Source of the DNA: Clostridiales bacterium
Lineage (GTDB): Bacteria > Bacillota > Clostridia > Saccharofermentanales > Saccharofermentanaceae
Direction of reading: 5' to 3'
DNA: 64,000 nucleotides
NCBI GenBank assembly: GCA_017511005.1
Contig: JAFWLP010000046.1
Location: 1 to 64,000 of the forward strand
The position numbers were made by a program, and so were the translations under genes. This document shows positions 25,020 to 32,552 of this stretch, one piece after another; the stretch's first letter is position 1; each line of letters begins with the position of its first letter. The notes beneath the pieces were generated by a model, which ran no database searches, was not told the DNA's origin, and worked only from the letters and a program-made list of their open reading frames with translations.

Positions 25020-26087
25020 TTAAGGCAATATGATATTTTCCCTGTTCATTGCGACAGAGATGACCAGCCCCCTGACCGAAGCTGATCTCCTGATCATAAG
25101 TACGCCCTCACGGCTTGCGAGATAGGCAAGAGCGGTGGCGGTATCGTTCTTCTTATCGGGTGAGAATGTCATCTCCATGGGGATCTTCGCACCCGCGAGC
25201 TTATCGGAATCAAACGAGATGACCTCCGCGCCGAGTTCCTCGGCTATTCCCCTGACGATCTCACTGTCTCTGGCGGAATACGCGGAAGCAACACTTGCAA
25301 CAGCCCCGGGATCCAGCAGATGGTTGATCAGTGACTTCCTGACCGAAGGACGGCAGTAATCGGGATCGGTCTTTGTCTTGATCTCGATGCCGATATTTAG
25401 GATCTTGGGAACAAGAATGAGATTTCTTCCGTCTTCTCCGTCACCCAGATACGTACAAGTGATAAAGACAGCAGGTTCAGTCTTTCCTTCCTTTGCCGCC
25501 TTGTACTGTCTGATGAAATCATCCCTCATGTCATAGGGATAACTGTGCAGTGAATACGTCATCGGGTCTATGACCGGATCTGCGAAAAGAACCGGAAGAT
25601 CGGTATAGACGTTGACTTTTTCCCCGTTCTGTATCCTGCCGTTCACTTTGTCCAGGACCTCACGGTCATTAACCTGCATGTTGTATCCGGATACGAGGTC
25701 CGTCAGGTCACCCGTGGTTCCCTCCCTGCCTTCAAAACCGGAGAAACAGAATGGTCCGAGCACGTTTACGACAGCTGAATAGACGTCATCCGTTCCCTGT
25801 TCATAGGGTCTGCTGCCGCGTCTTAACACAGCCGCATACCTGCCTTCGGGAGATACGGCGATCACCGGAAGATCACGTGTCTTATCCGTAACCGTCTCTT
25901 CCATGGACCTGATGGCGGCTTCAAGAGGCAGGATCATGACGATGGCACACTTCGTCTCACCCTCCGCCAGAACGAAGCTTCCGGTAATGAGTTCCGTTCC
26001 GGTAATATATCTTCCGCCGATATCATTTATCAGCTTCTGACCCGTCGCCAGTGCCTTGGGGGATTTGCCGTAGCAGATGATATACAT
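25020..26087 (-). CDS. CbiG-like protein (divergent cobalt-precorrin-5A hydrolase family)
   Basis: 355 residues. The layout follows CbiG. The N-terminal part has AIVMILPLEAAIRSMEETV and the equivalent of the VVVDE-GRFVISLLSGH segment as PVIAVSPEGRYAAVLRRG. The C-terminal part runs ILNIGIEIKTKTDPDYCRPS, ASVASAYSARDSEIVRGIAE, then ISFDSDKLA, in place of the usual GIGCRRGT and ID-K-E motifs. Key motifs are degraded, and no other cobalamin gene is nearby. Whether it retains ring-opening activity is doubtful. It may be a relic or a repurposed homologue. The ATG at 26087 lies 11 bases after GGAGG and faces the divergent dehydrogenase gene. Confidence 0.5.
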   Translation of the reverse strand: MYIICYGKSPKALATGQKLINDIGGRYITGTELITGSFVLAEGETKCAIVMILPLEAAIRSMEETVTDKTRDLPVIAVSPEGRYAAVLRRGSRPYEQGTDDVYSAVVNVLGPFCFSGFEGREGTTGDLTDLVSGYNMQVNDREVLDKVNGRIQNGEKVNVYTDLPVLFADPVIDPMTYSLHSYPYDMRDDFIRQYKAAKEGKTEPAVFITCTYLGDGEDGRNLILVPKILNIGIEIKTKTDPDYCRPSVRKSLINHLLDPGAVASVASAYSARDSEIVRGIAEELGAEVISFDSDKLAGAKIPMEMTFSPDKKNDTATALAYLASREGVLMIRRSASVRGLVISVAMNRENIILP

Positions 26088-26173
26088 AGGTTGAGACCGC
26101 CTCCTTATTTTTCTGATATAACATTACCACTCTTTTGCTAAAATTATTTCAAAAGAAATTTGGAGGAAAGATC

Positions 26174-27145
26174 ATGAAGATAGTAATCCTTGACGGATCC
26201 GCGGCCAATCCCGGAGACATTACCTGGGAGGCTTTCGAAAAGCTCGGCGAAGTAAAAGCATACGACATAACTTCCAAGGACCAGCTCATAGAAAGGCTGG
26301 AAGGAGCTGAATGCGCGATAACGAACAAGACGGCATTTGACAGGAGTGTTTTCGAACAGCTCCCCTGCCTCAAATACATAGGAGTCCTTGCAACAGGTTA
26401 TAACGTTGTGGATCTGGATGCTGCAAGAGAACATGGCGTAACGGTCACCAACGTTCCGGAATACGCCACATTTGCCACGGCACAGCACACCATGGCACTT
26501 CTTCTTGAACTCACAAACCTTGCGGGGCTCCACTCGGCTTCCGTCATGGAGGGGGAATGGTGCAGATGCCCGCAGTTCTGCTATTTCAAGGCTCCGCTGA
26601 CAGAACTTGCCGGCAAGACGCTCCACATAATAGGACCCGGCAAGATCGGCAAAAGGGTAGCGCTTATGGCTTCCGCATTCGGAATGACCGTAACCGCCAC
26701 TCCTCATGACCTGTCTCTTGAAGGTTCGTCTTTTGATGCCGGCGGTACGGTTGTCAGATACCTGTCATTTGAGGAAGGGATCGGAAATGCCGACGTGGTA
26801 TCGCTTCACTGTCCCCTCACGGACGACACCCGCGAGATCATCAACAGGGATTCACTGGCTCTTTTCAGGCCCGGCGCGCTTCTTATCAACTGCGCCAGGG
26901 GACCCGTCGTCAACGAAGAAGCCGTCAGGGCAGCTCTTAACAGCGGAAAGCTGGGCGGATACGGCGCTGACGTGGTATGTACGGAACCCATGCTCGGGAG
27001 CAATCCGCTTAAGGGCGCGCCCAACTGCGTGATCACCCCGCACATTGCCTGGACTCCAGTCGAGACCAGGATACGCCTGATAGACATGGCTGCCGCGAAC
27101 CTTAAGGCATTCATCGACGGCAATCCGGTCAACACGGTCTCATGA
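26174..27145 (+). CDS. D-2-hydroxyacid dehydrogenase, glycerate dehydrogenase-like
   Basis: 323 residues, NAD(P)-dependent reduction of a 2-keto acid, most like glycerate dehydrogenase/hydroxypyruvate reductase. The Rossmann glycine motif is HIIGPGKIGKRVA (about 148-160). The catalytic Arg is in INCARGPVVNEEAV, Glu in VVCTEPM, and His in ITPHIAWTPVETRIRL, the last being the typical HprA form. I chose ATG 26174 because GGAGG is 7 bases upstream; the frame opens 13 codons earlier without a binding site. It is a single gene divergent from the CbiG-like gene, followed by a hairpin. Confidence 0.9.
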   Translation: MKIVILDGSAANPGDITWEAFEKLGEVKAYDITSKDQLIERLEGAECAITNKTAFDRSVFEQLPCLKYIGVLATGYNVVDLDAAREHGVTVTNVPEYATFATAQHTMALLLELTNLAGLHSASVMEGEWCRCPQFCYFKAPLTELAGKTLHIIGPGKIGKRVALMASAFGMTVTATPHDLSLEGSSFDAGGTVVRYLSFEEGIGNADVVSLHCPLTDDTREIINRDSLALFRPGALLINCARGPVVNEEAVRAALNSGKLGGYGADVVCTEPMLGSNPLKGAPNCVITPHIAWTPVETRIRLIDMAAANLKAFIDGNPVNTVS

Positions 27146-27164
27146 AAAAATCCCTATAACACGC

Positions 27165-27196
27165 CGAGGGCATCCCGTTAGATCGGAATGCCCTCG
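27165..27196. terminator. Hairpin after the dehydrogenase gene, weak terminator
   Basis: CGAGGGCAT (27165-27173) and ATGCCCTCG (27188-27196) form a perfect 9-bp stem with a 14-base loop, 20 bases after the stop at 27145. No run of Ts follows, so termination may be weak or factor-assisted. The stem may instead protect the mRNA 3' end. Confidence 0.55.
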
Positions 27197-27318
27197 ACAT
27201 GGAATAAGGGATAGATTAAGAAAATTGTCGTAATTAATTATTCCGGACACATATCCGTAAATACGTCTCCAGCCAAATTTTAACAAGCAGATTGTTTTTG
27301 GTCAAATAATTTTTGCTA

Positions 27319-27957
27319 CTATTTTTTTGATGTTTTCAACTGAATGACAAAACCGGCCGTGCAGAAGGCGACCAAAAGAAGGACGCGGACCAATGAATAG
27401 TTGACTCCGACGTCACTTCCGAGCACCCTCTGCTCGATTATTCCGACGTACTCTCCCGACAGGATCCCGGACCAGAGTATGGGCGCGAGCACTCCCGAGA
27501 TCATCCTTGCCCCGACAAATGCCGTAAACAGACTGATGGTCCATTTCTGCGCGTAATAAACTATTATTCCGATCAGAACACCCGCCACCAGACCGGCACC
27601 GAAGGTGATGACTATCCTGAGCGCGTTATTCGAGACCCGCTCGAACAGGAAATTGAAATCGTCATAGAACCAAAGCGCGCAGACGATCGTCGTTATGGCG
27701 ATCAGCGCCTTCATATAGAGCGTAAACGCAAGCACTCCTAGTCCTATCGTAAACAGCGCCAGTACTACGAGTTTTCCGGTCTCATTCCAGTTGATTCCCA
27801 TATCTCCGGTAAAACCGATCAGGTATCTGGCAATGACAAAACCCGCCACACCGCCGGCGATCCCGAGACTGAGGCGGAAAAGCTTATAGCCCTCGAAACA
27901 CATAAGGCTCCCGGCTACGACGGCTATTATCGCGATAACTACATCAGACAAGATCAA
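27319..27957 (-). CDS. Multi-pass membrane protein, DUF4203/TMEM198-like
   Basis: 212 residues, mostly hydrophobic, with about seven membrane segments and Gly-rich turns (LSLGIAGGVAGFVIARYL, FGAGLVAGVLIGIIVYY, AFVGARMISG) that resemble DUF4203/TMEM198-type proteins. The molecular function is unknown. The start is TTG at 27957 with AAAGGAG a few bases upstream. It overlaps the end of dusB by 14 bases, so it is translated from the dusB transcript. Confidence 0.7.
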   Translation of the reverse strand: MILSDVVIAIIAVVAGSLMCFEGYKLFRLSLGIAGGVAGFVIARYLIGFTGDMGINWNETGKLVVLALFTIGLGVLAFTLYMKALIAITTIVCALWFYDDFNFLFERVSNNALRIVITFGAGLVAGVLIGIIVYYAQKWTISLFTAFVGARMISGVLAPILWSGILSGEYVGIIEQRVLGSDVGVNYSLVRVLLLVAFCTAGFVIQLKTSKK

Positions 27958-28948
27958 TTATCTCCTTTACCTCATCAAAACTTACAGCGCTGACCAGTCT
28001 TACTTTGATGGCGGCAGCTCCGGGAATACCCTTGATATAATACGGCATGACGCTCCGGAATTCCCTTACCGCAACATCTTCGGGAAGATATTTGATCCTC
28101 CCCTCCAGTTCACGGATCAGCATCTGCTTCCTGGCCAGGCTGTCAGGATACTTCGGAATGTCAGTTCCCGCAAGTCCCGCCGTGACCTGTTCGAATATCC
28201 ACGGATTCCCCCTGGCTGCCCTTCCTATCATGATGCCGTCACAACCGGTCTGCTCAATGATCCTTGCGGCCGAATCCGCATCGGTAATATCACCGTTCGC
28301 AAAAAACGGTATGTCATACCCCCTTACGGCTTCCCTCATGAGTGCTATCGCTTCGGATGAACTCTCGCCGTGATACATCTGGGGTCTGTTCCTCCCATGG
28401 ACGCAGATCATGTCACAGCCGGCGTCAGCCAGAGCCTTCGCGAAATCCGGTTTTCCGTTGTCTCCGGCATTGAATCCCGTCCTGGTCTTAACGGTTACGG
28501 GTATTTTCCGTGGAAGGCCTTCAACCGCTTTTTTGCATGCTCTGACGATATCCGCCGCCCTTGCGGGATCTTCCATCAGGGCGCTTCCCGAACCTGTCTT
28601 TACGACCTTTGGAACAGGACACCCCATGTTAATGTCGATTATCGATACATCCTTAAGGACCTGAGTATTCAAGATCGTATCGACCGCAGCCTCAAAGTCT
28701 TCCGGCTCGCTCCCGAAAAGCTGTATTGCGGTGATCCCCTCTTCTTCAGGAGATATCCTCATATAACGGAAACTCTTATCCACGCCGTTGTATCTGATCG
28801 ATCTTGCGCTGACAAGTTCGGTCGGACTGTAAGCCGCGCCCATCTCATTGCATATGATCCTGAACGGCAGGCTGCTTATCCCAGCCATCGGGCTGAGCAC
28901 CACCGGGTTTTTGAGGACTATTTCACCGATCCTGACCGATTTCATCAA
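27944..28948 (-). CDS. dusB: tRNA-dihydrouridine synthase
   Basis: 334 residues. This FMN enzyme reduces specific uridines in tRNA to dihydrouridine. The N-terminus has LSPMAGISSLPFRIICNEMGA. The catalytic Cys is in INMGCPVPKVVKTGSGSALM, and FMN-phosphate contacts lie in CDGIMIGRAARGNPWIF. VHGRNRPQMYHG matches the DusB substrate/FMN loop. The C-terminal helical tRNA-binding domain starts near residue 240. ATG 28948 is preceded by AGGAG. It is first in a two-gene unit and divergent from the metal-GTPase operon. Confidence 0.95.
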   Translation of the reverse strand: MMKSVRIGEIVLKNPVVLSPMAGISSLPFRIICNEMGAAYSPTELVSARSIRYNGVDKSFRYMRISPEEEGITAIQLFGSEPEDFEAAVDTILNTQVLKDVSIIDINMGCPVPKVVKTGSGSALMEDPARAADIVRACKKAVEGLPRKIPVTVKTRTGFNAGDNGKPDFAKALADAGCDMICVHGRNRPQMYHGESSSEAIALMREAVRGYDIPFFANGDITDADSAARIIEQTGCDGIMIGRAARGNPWIFEQVTAGLAGTDIPKYPDSLARKQMLIRELEGRIKYLPEDVAVREFRSVMPYYIKGIPGAAAIKVRLVSAVSFDEVKEIIDLV

Positions 28949-28991
28949 AACTCCTGTAGAAACTTAAAATACTGACATTTGATTTTATATT

Positions 28992-29029
28992 ATTATTTAC
29001 TTGAAATAATGACAAATCAGGGACAAAAT
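28992..29029 (+). promoter_or_regulatory. Promoter with overlapping inverted repeat, COG0523-trk operon
   Basis: TTGAAA (29001-29006) and CAAAAT (29024-29029) are 17 bases apart, 28 bases before the start at 29058. A perfect 7-bp inverted repeat, ATTATTT/AAATAAT (28992-28998 and 29004-29010), spans the -35. That is the right place for a repressor such as a metal regulator. It is shorter than, and does not match, the Bacillus Zur box that I know. Confidence 0.5.
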
Positions 29030-29057
29030 ATTATCTGTTAAACGAGGTACACTTTAT

Positions 29058-30008
29058 ATGGATGATTGTCTGGTCTATTTCTTTACCGGATTTCTGGACA
29101 GCGGTAAGACTTCCGTTATCTGTTCATGGATCGGCGGAGAAAACTTCAAAAACCGCAAGGTTGTTGTCATCAACACCGAAGAGGGCGAGGAAGAGTATAA
29201 GAAAGAGAACTATGAGGGCGCAGACCCCGTAGTCATCAACTGCGATACTGACGATGTCACCAGGGAGCTGACTTTCGACATCGAGGCCAAGTATAAGCCC
29301 GGTATCGTATTCATAGAATGGAACGGTTCCGTCTCCCCCTCAGAGTTTTTCGAGAAGGTCGACGTGCCCGAGCGATGGGCGCTGGCAGCGGCAGTCGTTG
29401 TGATCGACGCTTCCACCTACGGCGAATACTTCAAGAACATGCAGACTTTCTTCGCGGATTATTTCAGATACGGTGATACGGTAATATTCAACCGCGTTGA
29501 CGAGGATAACGATAACATCCCGAAGCTCAGGGGCTCCGTTAAGGCGGTCAATCCCGGGATGAGCATCAATTTCCTTGGCAAAGATAACAAGATCATAAGG
29601 ATCGAGGATCATCTCCCCTTCGATCTGAAGCAGAACCCCTGTCATATCGCGGCTGAGGATTTCGGTCTGTTCTACACGGATGCCATGGATAACATGAACA
29701 GATATAACGGCAAGAGGATCAGCCTTATCGGACAATCAGTCATCCTCCGAGAATTCAACGGACGCGCGTTCGTGCTCCAGAGACAGGCATATACGTGCTG
29801 CGCGGCTGACATACAGATGATGGGAGTTCTCTGTTTCTACGAATACAAGTCCAATTTCCCTGCCGGCCAGTGGCTTAAGGTCACCGGAACCGTCAGGTAT
29901 TTTGAGGATGATGACGGACAGGGCGGCAAGATCAACGTGCCCTGCCTGCAGGTCGAGGACTATGCTTTGACGAGCAAGCCCGATAATGAAGTTATCTATT
30001 TTAATTAA
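29058..30008 (+). CDS. COG0523-type GTPase fused to a DUF1980/YcgQ-like C-terminal domain
   Basis: 316 residues. The N-terminal half is a G3E P-loop GTPase: Walker A TGFLDSGKTSV (10-20), VFIEWNGS in the Walker B area, and FNRVDED as the NKxD-like base motif. The CxCC metal motif of COG0523 is missing; the sequence there is VVINCDTDDV. From about residue 215 it changes to a second domain, GKRISLIGQSVI, FVLQRQAYTCCAADIQMMGV and GQWLKVTGTVRYF, which resembles the C-terminus of YcgQ/TIGR03943 proteins with its Cys pair. Fusing the two is unusual. It probably handles a metal (zinc likely) in the cytoplasm together with the next gene. Confidence 0.75.
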   Translation: MDDCLVYFFTGFLDSGKTSVICSWIGGENFKNRKVVVINTEEGEEEYKKENYEGADPVVINCDTDDVTRELTFDIEAKYKPGIVFIEWNGSVSPSEFFEKVDVPERWALAAAVVVIDASTYGEYFKNMQTFFADYFRYGDTVIFNRVDEDNDNIPKLRGSVKAVNPGMSINFLGKDNKIIRIEDHLPFDLKQNPCHIAAEDFGLFYTDAMDNMNRYNGKRISLIGQSVILREFNGRAFVLQRQAYTCCAADIQMMGVLCFYEYKSNFPAGQWLKVTGTVRYFEDDDGQGGKINVPCLQVEDYALTSKPDNEVIYFN

Positions 30009-30033
30009 CGCATATAGAAAAGAGGCATATCAA

Positions 30034-31173
30034 ATGACAAAAGTTGACATCTTCTCAGGATTTCTGGGAGCAGGCAAGACAACACTTATCAAGAAGCTCA
30101 TCGCTGACGGATATAACGGCGCAAAGCTGGTGCTTATCGAGAACGAGTTCGGTCAGATCGGCATCGACGGCGGATTCCTTAAGGAGTCAGGCATCAACAT
30201 CACAGAGATGAATTCCGGATGCATCTGCTGCAGCCTTGTAGGCGATTTCGGCACGGCTTTGAAGGATGTCATCGAACAGTTCGCACCTGACAGGATCCTC
30301 ATCGAGCCATCCGGAGTAGGCAAGCTCTCGGACGTAGTCGCAGCCGTCAAGCGTGTAGACGGCACCGAGATCTGCGGAACGGTTACGGTCATCGATGCTT
30401 CCAAGTGCAGGATCTATCTTAAGAATTTCAAAGAGTTCTACGAGAACCAGATAAAGTATGCGGGAACGATCATATTGAGCCGTACGGGCAACATCTCACA
30501 GGAGAAGCTCGACCAGGCAATATCCCTCATCCATGAGATCAACGATCACTCACAGATAATCACGACTCCATGGGATGAGCTCTCCGGAGTCCAGATCCTC
30601 AAGGCCATCGAAGAGCCTCTTACGGCAGCAGACATGGCCGCCGCGCTTCTCGAGGCTGAGCAGCACGAACTGGAGCATGCCCACCACCATCACGAGCATG
30701 GCGAGGATTGTGAATGCGAAGAATGCCGCGGACACCACCATCACGACGATGATGACGAAGATGAGCATGAGCACGGTCATCACCATCACCACCATGATGA
30801 AGATGATGACGATGAGCACGAACATGAACATCATCACCATCATGACGACGATGACGATGATGAGCATGAGCACGAACATCACCACCATCATCACGCCGAT
30901 GAGGTTTTCGATTCCATAGGATTCGAGACATCCAAGCGTTTCACCAAGGCTGAGATCGAAGCGGCATTAACGGCTTTGAATGACAGCGAAAAGTACGGCA
31001 TGATCCTCCGTTCCAAGGGAATCGTTGCCGGAGAAGACGGAACATGGATCCACTTCGATTTTGTTCCTGAAGAGACCGAAGTAAGAACAGGCGCTTCAGA
31101 CGTTACCGGCAAGATAGTCGTTATCGGCGCTGAAGTTAAGAAAGACGCAGTCAAGGAATTATTTGGTATCTGA
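30034..31173 (+). CDS. COG0523/CobW-family GTPase with His/Asp/Glu-rich linker
   Basis: 379 residues, a G3E GTPase of the metal-chaperone group. Motifs: GFLGAGKTT Walker A (residues 8-16), ENEFGQIGID, the metal-binding SGCICCSLVGDF (CxCC), and IEPSGVGK. Between about residues 210 and 290 lies a striking run of His, Asp and Glu with a CECEEC cluster, expected to bind many Zn, Ni or Co ions. A CobW C-terminal domain follows. I chose ATG 30034 (AGAGG upstream). A single transfer target cannot be named; the potassium-uptake genes immediately downstream give no obvious link. Confidence 0.9.
   Translation: MTKVDIFSGFLGAGKTTLIKKLIADGYNGAKLVLIENEFGQIGIDGGFLKESGINITEMNSGCICCSLVGDFGTALKDVIEQFAPDRILIEPSGVGKLSDVVAAVKRVDGTEICGTVTVIDASKCRIYLKNFKEFYENQIKYAGTIILSRTGNISQEKLDQAISLIHEINDHSQIITTPWDELSGVQILKAIEEPLTAADMAAALLEAEQHELEHAHHHHEHGEDCECEECRGHHHHDDDDEDEHEHGHHHHHHDEDDDDEHEHEHHHHHDDDDDDEHEHEHHHHHHADEVFDSIGFETSKRFTKAEIEAALTALNDSEKYGMILRSKGIVAGEDGTWIHFDFVPEETEVRTGASDVTGKIVVIGAEVKKDAVKELFGI
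30676..30900 (+). repeat. Low-complexity coding repeat (His/Asp/Glu codons)
   Basis: CAC/CAT, GAC/GAT and GAG/GAA triplets recur as imperfect units of roughly 50 bases, each coding for a DDDDEHEHEHHHHHH-like block, three times in a row. The frame is kept throughout. Such repeats expand and shrink by slippage, so repeat number may differ between strains. Confidence 0.8.
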
Positions 31174-31175
31174 TT

Positions 31176-32552
31176 ATGGGTAAAAGAGGATTAAAGATCA
31201 TCGTTGTCGGAGCCGGCAAAGTCGGCGATACACTTGTAAACAGACTAGCCGAGGAAGGTCACGATCTGGTCATCATCGATAAGAACGTTGACCGCCTTAC
31301 GGAACTTGCAAACCTTTGCGACTGTATGGGAATCATAGGCAATGGCGCCAGCCACGGCGTACTTGAGGAAGCAGGCGTGGCGACGGCTGATCTCTTCATC
31401 TCCGTCACCGAATCTGATGAGCTTAATCTTCTGTGCTGCACGATCGCAAAGCAGTTCAACAGGAATCTCGCAACGATAGCCCGCGTAAGGAATCCTGACT
31501 ACGGCAAGGAGATCCCCTATCTCAGGGCAAAACTGAGTCTTGAGATGATTATCAATCCCGAATATGAGGCTGCAGTCGAAGCGGCACGCATCCTGTTCCT
31601 GCCCGCCGCAATATCGATCAACTCATTTGCGCACGGAAGCGCGGAACTGGTTAAGATCAAGATACCCGAGGGCAATGTTCTTGACGGAAAGACAGTAGCT
31701 TACCTCGGAAGCAATTACACCAACGACCTTGTCATCGTCGGCGTTGAGCGCGGGGATGAGGTCACGATCCCGAACGGTTCCTTTGAACTCTCTGCAGGCG
31801 ATATCATTTCAATCGCCGCCACCAGAAAGGTCTGTCACTCGTTCCTCAAATCCATCGGATTCAAGACTAACTCCGTAAGGAGCACCATCATCATAGGCGG
31901 CGGCAAATCCGCTTACTATCTTGCCGACCAGCTGATAAAGACCGGCATTGACGTAAAGATCATAGAGAAGGATCCCAAACGTTGTGATGAATTGAGCGAG
32001 CTCCTTCCCAAAGCGACCATCATCAACGGTGACGGCATCAACGAATCCCTTCTCGAGGAGACCGGGATCAGGGATGTCGATTCCGTCGTTGCCCTTACCG
32101 GCATAGACGAGGAGAACATCATGCTTGCCCTGTTCGCAAGACAGATCTCCAGAGGCATCAAATCCGTAACCAAGATCAACAAGATAAGCTTTACCGATGT
32201 CATCAACCGTCTGGATCTCGGAAGTGTCATCTACCCCAAGCAGATCACCTCCGAGGCCATCATCACATATGCCCGCGCCAAGCAGGCATCCATCGGAAGC
32301 AACGTTGAGGTAATGTATCATCTTTTCGATGAAAGAGCGGAGGCCATCGAGTTTAAGGTAATGGAACCTTCCAACGCCACGGGGAAGCAGCTTAAGGACA
32401 TGAAGCTTAAGCCGAATACGCTCGTATCGTTCATCAACCGTTCCGGCAAGATCATCATCCCTACCGGTAACGATTCCATCGAGGTCGGTGACAGCGTTAT
32501 GATCGTGACCAGACACAAGGGCTTTACCACTCTGACAGACATTATAAGATGA
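31176..32552 (+). CDS. trkA: Trk potassium uptake regulatory subunit TrkA
   Basis: 458 residues in two tandem RCK units. Each starts with a Rossmann fold: IIVVGAGKVGDTLVNRLAEE (9-28) and a second at about residue 230, IIIGGGKSAYYLADQL. Each is followed by a TrkA_C segment (around 140-215 and 365-458). The protein gates the TrkH channel in response to nucleotides such as NAD(H), ATP or c-di-AMP. It starts 2 bases after the COG0523 gene stop and overlaps trkH by 4 bases, so all are in one operon. Confidence 0.95.
   Translation: MGKRGLKIIVVGAGKVGDTLVNRLAEEGHDLVIIDKNVDRLTELANLCDCMGIIGNGASHGVLEEAGVATADLFISVTESDELNLLCCTIAKQFNRNLATIARVRNPDYGKEIPYLRAKLSLEMIINPEYEAAVEAARILFLPAAISINSFAHGSAELVKIKIPEGNVLDGKTVAYLGSNYTNDLVIVGVERGDEVTIPNGSFELSAGDIISIAATRKVCHSFLKSIGFKTNSVRSTIIIGGGKSAYYLADQLIKTGIDVKIIEKDPKRCDELSELLPKATIINGDGINESLLEETGIRDVDSVVALTGIDEENIMLALFARQISRGIKSVTKINKISFTDVINRLDLGSVIYPKQITSEAIITYARAKQASIGSNVEVMYHLFDERAEAIEFKVMEPSNATGKQLKDMKLKPNTLVSFINRSGKIIIPTGNDSIEVGDSVMIVTRHKGFTTLTDIIR

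Noticed and set aside
30676..30900. Possible CRISPR array
   Set aside because: The repeats are in-frame His/Asp/Glu codons with no unique spacers. No Cas gene and no other array was seen in the window.
30550..30931. Met/Val- and Arg/His-rich minus-strand frames opposite the His-rich region
   Set aside because: These are complement artefacts of CAC/CAT and GAT/GAC triplets in the COG0523 gene.
31809..32516. 235-codon minus-strand frame inside trkA
   Set aside because: A shadow of trkA, whose two RCK units are complete on the plus strand.
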